The notes: generated from the sequence alone by a model not told the origin. 64,000 nt of DNA from JAFDBW01 sp963825575 (GCA_963825575.1 CAWGUB010000017.1:62001-126000); one strand, 5' to 3'; shown: positions 17,043 to 26,217, counted from the stretch's first letter. A program made the numbers and translations.

Positions 17043-17718
17043 ATGGCCGCAACACTCGCTTTTGATGTTTATGGAACCTTGATCAATACACACGGTGTTG
17101 TGTCAGCACTGGAAGAACTTGTCGATGATCAGGCAAAGGCATTTTCGAACACATGGAGAGACAAGCAATTAGAGTATTCGTTTCGCAAAGGTCTGATGCA
17201 AAACTATGAAACCTTTGCTGTCTGTACAAGCCAGGCCCTTGATTATACCTGCTCTTTTTACGGGACCAATCTGAGTGATGAACAGAAACATGAATTGATG
17301 AGTCTCTATCGTATCCTTCCAGCGTTTGATGACGTTAAAGAAGGGTCTGACCCGATTGAAAGGTGCAGGTTTTCGTCTCTATGCATTTTCAAATGGGGCA
17401 GCAGACGCACTTGAAACATTACTGAACAATGCCGGGATAAGAGACCTGTTTCTAGGTGTCGTGAGTGTTGACGACATCAAGTCATTCAAACCTAACCCAG
17501 CTGTATATAGTCACTTCCTCAGGAAGTCAGGATCTACCGGGGGGAATGCATGGCTGATTTCTAGTAACCCCTTTGATGTGATCGGGGCGATTTCCGCAGG
17601 AATGAAATCAGCGTGGGTTCGTCGCTCACCAGAGGCGGTGTTTGATCCATGGGGAATAGAGCCGACGATTACGGTCGGGAGCCTGGTTGAGCTTGATAAG
17701 AAAATAGATCAGAACTGA
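17043..17718 (+). pseudogene. HAD type II (haloacid dehalogenase-like) gene, frameshifted
   Basis: The N-terminal part (17043 to about 17345) encodes a HAD hydrolase with the catalytic Asp8 in FDVYGTL. The rest continues one frame over with motif II (FSNGAADALETLL), the motif III Lys in IKSFKPNP, and the motif IV region SSNPFDVIGAISAGMKSAWV. Both parts join seamlessly if one G is removed from GGG at 17343-17345, restoring 224 residues, the normal length of L-2-haloacid dehalogenase-like proteins. As written, the protein stops after about 124 residues and would be inactive. A real mutation and a sequencing error cannot be told apart here. Confidence 0.8.
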
Positions 17719-18116
17719 TAGCTTGTTCAGGGGTGCGCGCCATCTCTAAAGGGGAAAGTTTTTGCCGAAGGCTTATCTGGTGGGTTGCTATCGTGATCTG
17801 CATACTCTTTTGGGCCAGCAAAAGAGTACGGCGTCTGGCCGGACGCGACCCGCCGGTTCTGTTTTGACCCATAATAAAATCAGTTGGTTATACGTTTTGT
17901 TCTGTCGCACCGTCTGGTGCGTTATGGCGTTTTTGGGTGGGCCGTTTTTGTCTCAGAAGTCGTGAGAAATTCTTACAAACCCTGCCTTATAAGAACGCCT
18001 GAGCTTTTGTCGGCCCAGGCTGAGTCCCCCAAAGTAATGTCGTGGGTTGATGAATGAGGGTGAGACAATGTTATTGCATTCCCTTCGTTTGTTGAAGATC
18101 AGAATGTCCCGAGATT
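17719..18116. other. Repeat-containing spacer
   Basis: This 400-base spacer contains one copy of a dispersed repeat (17804-17858) and a small hairpin GCACC/GGTGC near 17910-17925. The short frame at 17762-17965 has the look of repeat-derived translation rather than a gene. Confidence 0.5.
17804..17858. repeat. Dispersed intergenic repeat, copy A
   Basis: A perfect nine-base-pair hairpin ACTCTTTTG/CAAAAGAGT (17804-17812, 17819-17827) is followed by GGCGTCTGGC (17830-17839) and an 18-base block GGACGCGACCCGCCGGTT (17841-17858). The same hairpin-plus-GGCGTCTGGC order and the same 18-base block recur in reverse orientation at 62783-62916. Confidence 0.65.
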
Positions 18117-19958
18117 TTATTCCTCTGCTTTCTCTGTTGGTTCATCAACCTCAGAGTCATTACTCGTTGCATCTTTTGTCTGGACGCTCTCTGCACTTTC
18201 TTCTGCCATGGCAATAACCTCAGGTTTTTCTTTAACAACACTCGTCTTTGTTGCGTTCTCGACTGTCACAGGGGTGCCCTGAAAACGTGATGCGAGCTCG
18301 CGCAACTGTTCGGCCAGGGTTTCAAGGGCATTGATTTCATCAATAATGATCCGTGCCTTACCGGCATTAGCAGTCAGGCGTTCTGCCGAACGGCTGAAGT
18401 GGCTGAAGATCTTCTCCACGGTTTCCATTTGGTAGCGGGTTGCCTCGAAGATCGCCTCGACCTGTTCTTCGCGGGCACTCAGGCTGCGGTCGAACTCCCG
18501 GTTTGCCTTGACCTGTTCATCGAAGCTTCGGGCGATCTGGTCGGCGGCCGACTTCATTTCATCAACCCCGTGGTCAATGCGGCTGATCGCGGCGTTCTGT
18601 TCTTCGAGGGTCTTTACAATCGCCTTGACTGAACGCAGGCTGTTGCCGGCCTGTTCAATCACGCTGCGGGCGCGCAGGCCCTGTTCGGCTGTCTGTTTTG
18701 AAAGCGCATGAGAATCCGCTGCCGCCTGGCTGGAACTGTCAACGATTTTGCCCAGCGCATCTGCCGTCGATTGGGACAGCTCCTTGCCGCGGCCGATGAA
18801 GTGACCGGTTGATTCGACCGTGGTGTTCACCTGTTCAGTGTCCTTGCGGATCGATTTGATAATGCTTTCGATTTCATCGGCACTGGTGGTCGTGCGATCG
18901 GCCAGGTCACGGATCTCTTCGGCAACCACGGAGAAGCCGCGGCCTTCATCTCCAGCCTTGGCGGCAATAATCGCCGCATTGAAGGCGAGGAGCTCGGTGT
19001 CGGAGACCAGGTCCTTGATCACTTCGATGATCTTGGTCACTTCAGCGGTCTGGCGGGTCAGGCGCTGCATGGCGGAGATCGCCTTCTGGCTTTCCTCTTC
19101 GATGCGGTCCATTTCCGAAGTGAAGGTCTGGACTACCTTGACGCCTTGCTCGGCGTCCAGTTTGACGGCGGCAGAATTATCCGCATTGTTGGCGACGCCA
19201 GACCTCAGACGATCGAGGGCTTCGCCGATCTGGTCTATATCACGGGCCGTGCTCTCCGTAATATCGGCAACCTGTTCCGCCTGGTTGGCGGCGTTCTGAA
19301 TGGAGCTGACCATTTCATCGACATTGCGGGTTGTTTCGAGGAACTTCTGCGAGGAATGTTCCAGTGCGCCGGCCATTTCTTCCAGCGACGCGGAGAGCTC
19401 CCGGGACAGGGCCGCTTCGTCTTGTGACCGGCTGTTCAGCGTTTCAACCTGGCTGATCACCATCTGTTGCTTCTGATACATCCCTTCAACATCGGCCCTG
19501 GCACTTTTCCCCGCCTGCAAACCGTCTTCGGCACGGGCCGAAAGGTAACGGCTGGCGTCGGCAAGGGTCCGGTAGTGCGGGACGAATTCATCGACGGTTC
19601 CCTGGAGGCGGTTGATAAGTTCACTGACCTTGCCGACGGTGCTGCCGACGGCAGCGAACAGGTCTTCAACCGTCTGGCCAGCCCCGACGCGGGTTTCCTC
19701 ACCAATCAATCCATGCAGCGCATCAAGCTGCTGTTGCAGCTGGTTTTTCAAGGTCTGCCTGACAAACCAGTAGGAGGCAGCGCCGAGGCAGAGTCCGGCA
19801 AACAGGCAGACCAGGAAAAATCCGGGGGTGAGCGCGGCTTTGCCCAGCATCATGTAGGCGACAAAGGGAAAGCCGCCGCCAACGAGCAGGCCCGCACCAT
19901 GGTTGAAGATAAAGAGTTTACGGAGATATGTGGTGCTGCCTTGTGCAGGCGTCTGCAT
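18117..19958 (-). CDS. Methyl-accepting chemotaxis protein without periplasmic domain
   Basis: A 613-residue receptor. Two hydrophobic helices lie close together near the N-terminus (about residues 19-38 and 45-65), leaving almost no periplasmic loop, so sensing is probably cytoplasmic or within the membrane. A long coiled coil follows. The signalling tip reads DTELLAFNAAIIAAKAGDEG then FSVVAEEIRDLADRT, which keeps the MCP hairpin but differs from the usual TNLLALNAAIEAARAGE consensus. The C-terminal tail is acidic and ends without a CheR/CheB-tethering pentapeptide. It stands alone, 18 kb from the che operon. Confidence 0.88.
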   Translation of the reverse strand: MQTPAQGSTTYLRKLFIFNHGAGLLVGGGFPFVAYMMLGKAALTPGFFLVCLFAGLCLGAASYWFVRQTLKNQLQQQLDALHGLIGEETRVGAGQTVEDLFAAVGSTVGKVSELINRLQGTVDEFVPHYRTLADASRYLSARAEDGLQAGKSARADVEGMYQKQQMVISQVETLNSRSQDEAALSRELSASLEEMAGALEHSSQKFLETTRNVDEMVSSIQNAANQAEQVADITESTARDIDQIGEALDRLRSGVANNADNSAAVKLDAEQGVKVVQTFTSEMDRIEEESQKAISAMQRLTRQTAEVTKIIEVIKDLVSDTELLAFNAAIIAAKAGDEGRGFSVVAEEIRDLADRTTTSADEIESIIKSIRKDTEQVNTTVESTGHFIGRGKELSQSTADALGKIVDSSSQAAADSHALSKQTAEQGLRARSVIEQAGNSLRSVKAIVKTLEEQNAAISRIDHGVDEMKSAADQIARSFDEQVKANREFDRSLSAREEQVEAIFEATRYQMETVEKIFSHFSRSAERLTANAGKARIIIDEINALETLAEQLRELASRFQGTPVTVENATKTSVVKEKPEVIAMAEESAESVQTKDATSNDSEVDEPTEKAEE

Positions 19959-20075
19959 ACAGACCTCTCTAATAAGGATTAAATACCAACCACGACTATC
20001 ATATGCGAGTCAGAACCTACAAGCAAATTACTGAGATTGTTCGCCTGCGGAAGCTTGTGGTACGATCTGCAGATC

Positions 20076-20837
20076 ATGATCAAGGCCTTTGATACCCATC
20101 TTCATCTTGATGCTTTCGATGACCTGAACCGGGACCTGGATGACGCCCGGTTCGCCGGCATTGACGGCTGGGTCGTGCCGGGAGTCTCACCAGACGGTTG
20201 GGCGAAAATAATGGCCCTCGCCGAGGGCCATCCCGGCGTCTATGCCGCACCGGGAATCCATCCGATGTCAGCGGATCGATATCAACCGGAAGACTCTGCT
20301 GAACTGCGGCGTCTGCTGGCCCATCCCCGGGCGGTTGCTGTCGGCGAGGTCGGGCTTGACCGACAGGCCGGCGTGCCGTGGCTGGTGCAGGAGGAAGTGT
20401 TTGTCGAAATGATTCGTTTGGCCAGGGATACGGACAAACCTCTCCTGATCCACGCCCGCAAAAGCATTGACCGGATTCTGGAAATTCTGCAGCGTGAAGG
20501 TGCGGCACAAATCGGCGGCATTTTTCACGCCTTCTCTGGCAGTGTCGAGACGGCTCATAGAATCATCGATGCCGGGTTTGTGCTCGGGATCGGCGGCGTG
20601 GTGACCTGGCCAGGTGTCCGACGACTGCCGGAGGTCGTCCGGGCGCTGCCCGCGGCAGCCATGGTGCTCGAAACTGACGCACCCTACATGACGCCTGAAC
20701 CGCATCGTGGAGAATCGAACCGGCCGGCATACCTGGCTTTGGTTGCAGAGAAGGTCGCTGAGCTGCGCAGCTGGAGTATTGAGGATACCGTCCGCGTGAC
20801 AACGGAAAATGCCAGAAGAGTGTTGAAGCTTGCTTGA
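20076..20837 (+). CDS. TatD-family metal-dependent hydrolase
   Basis: A 253-residue TIM-barrel hydrolase. Metal ligands are visible in the N-terminal THLHLD motif, the GEVGLD Glu, the LIHAR His, the HAFSG His and the C-terminal LETDAPYM Asp. TatD proteins act as DNases or D-aminoacyl-type hydrolases in DNA repair and RNA quality control. ATG 20076 is chosen because the metal motif starts seven residues later, as is usual; the upstream 13 codons are not family-like. It lies 116 bases before tcdA on the same strand. Confidence 0.9.
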   Translation: MIKAFDTHLHLDAFDDLNRDLDDARFAGIDGWVVPGVSPDGWAKIMALAEGHPGVYAAPGIHPMSADRYQPEDSAELRRLLAHPRAVAVGEVGLDRQAGVPWLVQEEVFVEMIRLARDTDKPLLIHARKSIDRILEILQREGAAQIGGIFHAFSGSVETAHRIIDAGFVLGIGGVVTWPGVRRLPEVVRALPAAAMVLETDAPYMTPEPHRGESNRPAYLALVAEKVAELRSWSIEDTVRVTTENARRVLKLA

Positions 20838-20953
20838 GGGTAGAATCGCTTGCCTGAATTTTTAGAGGGTTTTTCCGTACTTTTGCGTCTCGCGCTTCCC
20901 TCACCATAGATCTTCATGCTAGATTTGCCGGGACCTGATTTACGGAGACACGC

Positions 20954-21706
20954 ATGCTGCAACCCCATCGCTTTGCCCGCCTGGCGCTTCTGTACGGTGA
21001 GGACGGCCTGGCACGTCTGACCGGCAAATCCGTGGCCGTCTTCGGTCTGGGCGGTGTCGGCAGCTATGCCGTTGAGGCGCTGGTCCGCGGCGGTGTCGGC
21101 CGACTGACCCTGGTCGACTTTGACCAGATTGACATCACCAATTGCAATCGGCAGATTCATGCCTGTAACGGCACGGTCGGCCAGCCGAAAGCTCTGGTCA
21201 TGGCCGAGCGCTGTCGCGCGATCAATCCCGATGTACAGGTCGAGCCGCTGCAGGCATTCTACAGCCAGGGCAATTCCGAAGAATTATTGCAGCGCGGTTA
21301 CGATTACGTCCTGGACTGCATCGACCATATCACGGCCAAGCTCCACCTGATCGAAACCTGCGTTGTCAGCAGGCTGCCGATTATCTCCTCGATGGGTGCC
21401 GCCAACAAGCTCGATCCGACGCGGATCTTCGTTGCAGATCTGGCGAAAACCAAGAGCTGCCGACTGGCCAGAATCATTCGCCGGGAGCTGCGGCGACGCG
21501 GCATCAGCACCGGTATCAAGACGGTTTACTCGACAGAGGAATTCAGACCCCTGACCGATGGCCGCCGGGGAGCTGCCGCTGAAGATGCAGAACACTACCA
21601 AACCCAGCGTGCACCACTTGGCAGCTCTTCAGTCGTCCCACCGCTTTTCGGCCTGACTATGGCCGGCGAGGTGCTCCGTGACCTTCTGGAGTTGAAATCA
21701 GCATGA
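20954..21706 (+). CDS. tcdA: tRNA threonylcarbamoyladenosine dehydratase TcdA (CsdL)
   Basis: A 250-residue E1-like enzyme that converts t6A at position 37 of ANN-decoding tRNAs to its cyclic form using ATP. It has the nucleotide-binding GLGGVGSYAVEALVR loop, the VDFDQIDITNCNRQIHA block and the DCIDHITAKLHLI segment, which together separate TcdA from MoeB and ThiF. GGAG precedes the start. Its stop overlaps the start of the TSUP gene by four bases. Confidence 0.93.
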   Translation: MLQPHRFARLALLYGEDGLARLTGKSVAVFGLGGVGSYAVEALVRGGVGRLTLVDFDQIDITNCNRQIHACNGTVGQPKALVMAERCRAINPDVQVEPLQAFYSQGNSEELLQRGYDYVLDCIDHITAKLHLIETCVVSRLPIISSMGAANKLDPTRIFVADLAKTKSCRLARIIRRELRRRGISTGIKTVYSTEEFRPLTDGRRGAAAEDAEHYQTQRAPLGSSSVVPPLFGLTMAGEVLRDLLELKSA

Positions 21707-22458
21707 TCGATCCTTATCTCTGGCAAATCCCGGCATTGATGCTGGTTGGTGTGATCGCGGGGTTCCTCAATGTTCTGGCCGGTGGCGGATCGCTACTGAC
21801 CTTGCCACTGCTGATCTTCTTCGGCCTGCCTGCTGCGACGGCCAACGGCACCAATCGCATCGCAATTTTCTGTCAGAACATCTTTGCCATCACAGGGTTC
21901 AAACGTCAGGGGGTCTTCCCGATCCGCCTGGCCCTGCTCTGCATGCCGCCGGCGTTGCTTGGCAGCTACCTCGGCGCCAACCTGGCCATTACCGTTGATG
22001 AGATGCTGTTTCGCCGGTTGCTCGCACTGATCATGGTCGGAGTCCTGCTGTTCATGGTCTTCGATCCGATGAAGCGCTTCCGCAGCCAGGAAAAGCCGAT
22101 GACGCCGATGCGTACGGTCGTGCTCATGGTCAGTTTTTTCGGTGTGGGTGTATACGGTGGGTTTGTTCAGGCCGGAGTTGGTTTCCTGATCATTACTGCA
22201 CTGCTTGTCCACGGTCTTGACCTGGTACGGATCAACGCGGTGAAGGTCTTGGTCATCTTCGCCTTTACCGCGGTTGCTCTCGGCGTATTTGTTTCGCACG
22301 GCCAGGTCGATTATGTCCTCGGTCTGTCTCTGGCGGTTGGAAATTCCCTGGGAGGCTGGATCGCGACGCATTACGCGGTGAAGAAAGGCCACGACTGGAT
22401 CAAGCGCTTTGTCATCATCACCGTCCTGGTGTTTGCCCTGCGACTCCTTCTCCCGTAG
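21703..22458 (+). CDS. TSUP-family membrane permease (TauE/SafE type)
   Basis: A 251-residue protein with about eight membrane helices. The N-terminal GFLNVLAGGGSLLTLPLL and the central GVGVYGGFVQAGVGFLII are the paired repeats of the TauE/SafE sulfite-exporter family. The transported anion is probably a small sulfur- or organic-acid compound, but not identifiable. It is translationally coupled to tcdA. Confidence 0.9.
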   Translation: MIDPYLWQIPALMLVGVIAGFLNVLAGGGSLLTLPLLIFFGLPAATANGTNRIAIFCQNIFAITGFKRQGVFPIRLALLCMPPALLGSYLGANLAITVDEMLFRRLLALIMVGVLLFMVFDPMKRFRSQEKPMTPMRTVVLMVSFFGVGVYGGFVQAGVGFLIITALLVHGLDLVRINAVKVLVIFAFTAVALGVFVSHGQVDYVLGLSLAVGNSLGGWIATHYAVKKGHDWIKRFVIITVLVFALRLLLP

Positions 22459-22540
22459 TTTGTTGAATAAGTTGCGCAGGGGGCGAGATATGTTATCCTG
22501 ATTCAACTTGTTATATTATGTTATGTAATGGATTGATGTC

Positions 22541-24502
22541 ATGCTCGAACCGATACCCCCTATCGCACGGGGCCTGCAGCAAAAGCTGCCGGTAGTCAAA
22601 CCGTCCGTGAATTCCGCGGGCGGTGATTTCGTAGCCCGCCTGCTGGTCGAGCAGGGCCTGATTACCGAACCCCAACTTAGCTACGCCAAACGCGTTAAAA
22701 CCAAGCTGGTTTCCGACCGATCCCTGATAGAAATCTTCCTGGAATTACGTCTGCTGACGAACCGTCAACTCACCCAGGTCCTTAAAGCGCAGCGCCTGAA
22801 CATCCGCAGCGGTGACTTGCTGGTCGAACTGGGCCATATTCGCCAGAATGAACTCAATGCCGCTTTGTCCATACAGCAGGAGAACAAATCACAAAAGCTC
22901 GGTGATGTGCTGGTTGAATACGGTTTTATCGACGAGCATCGCCTGATGGAGATCCTGGCGACGAAGCTCGGCTATCCTTTTGTCGAACCGGTTTTCGCTG
23001 ACATTGACCGCGACCTGCTGGCCCAGGTTCCGGCCAGGGTCTTTTCCCGACATTCTTTTATCCCTGTGGCAAGGGAAAACGATCATATCGTGATTGCCTT
23101 TGCCGACCCTCTTGACCTGGAAGACCACGAAGCTGCGGACCGGATCTTTGGCCGCAAGATTATTCCGGCAATCGGGACCCGTCAGGCTATCTGTGAAGCC
23201 ATCGAACTGCATCGCCATGGAGCCCGGCGCAGCGCTACAGAAGTGGCTGACGATTCGACGATCATCGGTATCGTCAACAGTCTCTTTGATGATGCCATGC
23301 AGCAGGGCGTCAGCGACATCCACGTCGAGCCGATGAAAGACCGCCTGCGCATCCGTTTCCGGCGTGACGGTTTGCTCGGTGTCCACAAGGAGATCGGCCT
23401 GGAGCTGGCAGCGCCGATCGTAACCCGCCTGAAAGTCATGGCGGAGGCCGATATCGCTGAACGTCGCCGTCATCAGGATGGCCGCATCCTTTACGAGAGT
23501 GCGGTCACCGGCATTTCTCTCGATCTGCGGGTCTCTTTTTACGTCACCGTACACGGTGAGAAGGTCGTGTTGCGGCTGATGAACAAGAAGGGTGAACTGC
23601 TCGGCATCGAAGATATCGGCATGGCACCGCGGATGCTGCAGAAGTTTCGAGATGACTGCCTTACTTCGCCGAGCGGCATCATGGTGGTCACCGGTCCGAC
23701 CGGGGCCGGCAAAACCACCACTCTGTACAGCTGCGTCAACCATCTCAACGATCTCGAAGCGAGTATTATCACGGCCGAGGAGCCGGTCGAATATGTGATC
23801 GACGGCATTTCCCAGTGCTCGATCAATCCAAAAATCGGTCTGACCTTTACCGAGACTTTGCGTCATATCGTTCGCCAGGACCCGGACATTATCGTCATGG
23901 GCGAGGTGCGGGACACCTTTTCCGCCGAGACGGCGATCCAGGCGGCTTTGACCGGACACCTGGTGCTGACGACCTTTCACACCGAGGATACCGTCGGTGG
24001 TCTGCTGCGCCTGCTGAACATGGGAATCGAGGCCTTCCTGATCGCTTCGACTGTGACCTGTATGCTCGCCCAGCGTCTGCTGCGCAGGGTTTGTCAGCAT
24101 TGTGCCGCACCCTATACCCCGACTCCCGACGAATACCGCCGACTCGGTTACACCCACGGCGACTTGGCAGGGGCCACCCTGCAGATCGGCCATGGTTGTT
24201 CAGCCTGCCGTTTCACGGGCTACATGGGGCGGGTCGGGATCTTTGAGCTTCTGACTCTGAACGATGATGTCAAGGAGGCGATCCTTGCCCGCAAAACAGT
24301 ACAGGAAATCCGCCGGATCAGCATTGAAACCTCGGGGTTGGTGACCCTGCTTGAAGATGGGATTGCCAAGGCGGCTCTCGGCGGGGTTTCCCTGCCGGAG
24401 GTTCTGCGCCGTCTGCCCCGCTCAGTCAAGCCGCGCCCGTTGCATGAGTTGCGGCGTTTACTTGGAGAAGAGTTTTGGCCAACAGACCGCTGGCAGAGAT
24501 AA
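22541..24502 (+). CDS. GspE/PilB-family secretion ATPase with MshEN-like N-terminus
   Basis: A 653-residue type II/IV secretion-superfamily ATPase. The N-terminal third holds three related segments resembling MshEN c-di-GMP-binding motifs: ARLLVEQGLITEPQL, GDLLVELGHIRQNEL and GDVLVEYGFIDEHRL. The C-terminal ATPase has Walker A GPTGAGKTTTLYS, the Asp box HIVRQDPDIIVMGEVRD and His box GHLVLTTFHTED. A zinc-binding loop follows with CQHC and CSAC pairs. No other pilus or secretion gene is nearby; its partner is the overlapping HDOD gene. It may power a pilus or secretion machine under c-di-GMP control, which is inference. Confidence 0.88.
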   Translation: MLEPIPPIARGLQQKLPVVKPSVNSAGGDFVARLLVEQGLITEPQLSYAKRVKTKLVSDRSLIEIFLELRLLTNRQLTQVLKAQRLNIRSGDLLVELGHIRQNELNAALSIQQENKSQKLGDVLVEYGFIDEHRLMEILATKLGYPFVEPVFADIDRDLLAQVPARVFSRHSFIPVARENDHIVIAFADPLDLEDHEAADRIFGRKIIPAIGTRQAICEAIELHRHGARRSATEVADDSTIIGIVNSLFDDAMQQGVSDIHVEPMKDRLRIRFRRDGLLGVHKEIGLELAAPIVTRLKVMAEADIAERRRHQDGRILYESAVTGISLDLRVSFYVTVHGEKVVLRLMNKKGELLGIEDIGMAPRMLQKFRDDCLTSPSGIMVVTGPTGAGKTTTLYSCVNHLNDLEASIITAEEPVEYVIDGISQCSINPKIGLTFTETLRHIVRQDPDIIVMGEVRDTFSAETAIQAALTGHLVLTTFHTEDTVGGLLRLLNMGIEAFLIASTVTCMLAQRLLRRVCQHCAAPYTPTPDEYRRLGYTHGDLAGATLQIGHGCSACRFTGYMGRVGIFELLTLNDDVKEAILARKTVQEIRRISIETSGLVTLLEDGIAKAALGGVSLPEVLRRLPRSVKPRPLHELRRLLGEEFWPTDRWQR

Positions 24503-25305
24503 TCACTGAAATGATCGATGCGGACCGGGTCTATCTGCCGGTGCATCCAGCATTGCTCGGGCAGGTCAAGGCATGTCTCACAGAGGGGAGTGTCGTATCG
24601 AACCAGCTTTGGGTGTTGGTCGGTGACGAACCGTCATTGATCTGTGGGTTGTTTCGTGCCGCCAACGCTTCCTTTTATGCCGGGTTGCCGAAAACCTTGT
24701 CGATTCAGGAAGCGGTCACCCGTTTGGGCTACGATAAGGCTGTCCGGATTGTTGAAGAGACCTGCCGAAGCAGCGAAGGTACCATCGAAGGGGAGCTGCT
24801 CTCGCGTTACATGCCCAGCCTCTGGCAGCATGCCCAGGGGTGCGCTCTCGGGGCTCGATGGCTGGCAAGACGTTGTGGCTATCTGACGATTTCCGGTCAG
24901 GTCTATCTCGCCGGGTTGCTGCACGATATCGGCAAGTTGGTTCTCCTCGCCGCCATGCAAACCGTTGCCAATGACAGTGCCCTGGAGATGGAACTTTCCG
25001 AGGCCCTGGCTTTGGAGGTCATATCCACGATGCATGTCGAGCAGGGCCTGCGACTGTTCGATGAATGGAGCCTGCCGGAGGTCTACAGGACAGTCGTTTC
25101 GGAGCATCATGCCGAGGGACTGGACACCCAGAACACGATCGTCGCCCTGGTCAAACTGGCGAACAAAGGGTGCCGCAAGATTGGCCTGGGCCTGGAGAAG
25201 ACGCCGGACATTGTCCTGCCGACAAGCAGGGAGGCGCAATTTCTCGGTATCGATGAAATTGCCCTGGCTGAATTTGAAATCATGCTGGAAGACAGGTTTC
25301 TCTGA
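24475..25305 (+). CDS. HDOD domain protein
   Basis: A 276-residue protein with an HDOD domain spanning most of its length (IDADRVYLPVHPALLGQVKACL, then FYAGLPKTLSIQEAVTRLGYDKAVRIV and LAGLLHDIGKLVLLA). The HDIGK sequence retains the HD-like residues that many HDOD proteins lose. HDOD proteins act in signalling and in regulating motility or virulence. The TTG start at 24475 has GGAG upstream and lies inside the end of the ATPase gene, a 28-base overlap; ATG 24511 is an alternative that would cut the first helix. Confidence 0.8.
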   Translation: MANRPLAEIITEMIDADRVYLPVHPALLGQVKACLTEGSVVSNQLWVLVGDEPSLICGLFRAANASFYAGLPKTLSIQEAVTRLGYDKAVRIVEETCRSSEGTIEGELLSRYMPSLWQHAQGCALGARWLARRCGYLTISGQVYLAGLLHDIGKLVLLAAMQTVANDSALEMELSEALALEVISTMHVEQGLRLFDEWSLPEVYRTVVSEHHAEGLDTQNTIVALVKLANKGCRKIGLGLEKTPDIVLPTSREAQFLGIDEIALAEFEIMLEDRFL

Positions 25306-25436
25306 GGCGTGGGCATAACTCTGGGGCAAAAGGGTGATTCCTCGAACTCTGAATGATTGATGTTGTTTCGACTTTAATTTATCCGGTTTTTTGCTAAACT
25401 GCTTGAATAAATTCAATTGGTCGACAGGGAGTCGGT

Positions 25437-25880
25437 ATGACGAAATCGATAGCACAGATATTAAAACTTAAAGGGCGGGAGGTTTACAGCATCGCCCCGG
25501 ACGCAAAGATTTACGATGCCCTCAAGGTGATGGCCGACGCCGGCATCGGCGCCCTGGTCGTTCTGGACCAGAACCAGGACCAGGTGATCGGGGTTTTTAC
25601 CGAGCGGGATCATGTCCGCAAAGTTGATCTCAGTGGCCGATGTTCCCACCGGGCTTTCGTTCATCAGGTCATGTCGGAGGATGTCTGCTATGTTACCCCG
25701 GAAGTGTCTGTTGATGAGGCCATGGCGATCATGACGGAAAATCGCTGTCGACATTTGCCGGTCATGGAAAAAGGCCGACTGGTTGGCCTGGTGTCGATCG
25801 GTGATCTGGTCAAGGCTTCCCTGGATGAAAAGGATTTTGTCATCAAGCAGCTCAAAAAGTACATCAAGGGTGATGCCTGA
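25437..25880 (+). CDS. Two-CBS-domain protein
   Basis: A 147-residue cytoplasmic protein composed of a CBS pair. The first CBS domain has IAPDAKIYDALKVMADAGIG and GVFTERDHVRKV; the second has VTPEVSVDEAMAIMTENRCR, HLPVMEKGRLVGLVSIGDLV. Such free-standing pairs bind adenosyl ligands (AMP, ATP, NAD) and regulate partner proteins. GGGAG lies seven bases before ATG. The gene overlaps the next one by eight bases. Confidence 0.9.
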   Translation: MTKSIAQILKLKGREVYSIAPDAKIYDALKVMADAGIGALVVLDQNQDQVIGVFTERDHVRKVDLSGRCSHRAFVHQVMSEDVCYVTPEVSVDEAMAIMTENRCRHLPVMEKGRLVGLVSIGDLVKASLDEKDFVIKQLKKYIKGDA

Positions 25881-26217
25881 TCCGGTTGGCGGCCACCGGC
25901 TGATGAAGGGACCGGCCTCCCCACCTGAGCATGGCCAGACTCCCCGCGAAAGGCTACTGCAGGCCCTCTCTGCAGAACCGCTGTCCGCCAGAACCCTTTC
26001 ACAATTGGTCAGCCTCGCCGAACGCGAAGTCCTCGATCATTTGCAATATCTGCAAAAAACTCTCAAGACCCGTGGGCGGCGCCTTGCTCTGACGCCGGCG
26101 ACCTGCCTTGATTGCCAGTTTGTTTTTCGCAAACGTGAACGCCTGACCCGGCCGGGCAGGTGTCCTGTCTGTCGTAGCACTCATCTCAGCGAGCCGCTCT
26201 TTTCTCTGGAAAAATGA
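25873..26217 (+). CDS. Winged-helix regulator fused to a zinc ribbon
   Basis: A 114-residue protein. An HTH region (RERLLQALSAEPLSARTLSQL to REVLDHLQYLQKTL) is followed by a zinc ribbon with CLDC and CPVC pairs. This is the COG3357-type architecture, a predicted transcriptional regulator common in archaea and some bacteria. ATG 25873 overlaps the end of the CBS gene; ATG 25903 is an in-frame alternative. The overlap suggests that the CBS protein could be its ligand-sensing partner. Its target genes are unknown. Confidence 0.75.
   Translation: MPDPVGGHRLMKGPASPPEHGQTPRERLLQALSAEPLSARTLSQLVSLAEREVLDHLQYLQKTLKTRGRRLALTPATCLDCQFVFRKRERLTRPGRCPVCRSTHLSEPLFSLEK

Noticed and set aside
22889..24193. 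434-codon minus-strand frame opposite the GspE-family gene
   Set aside because: Shadow; low-complexity translation without recognisable domains.
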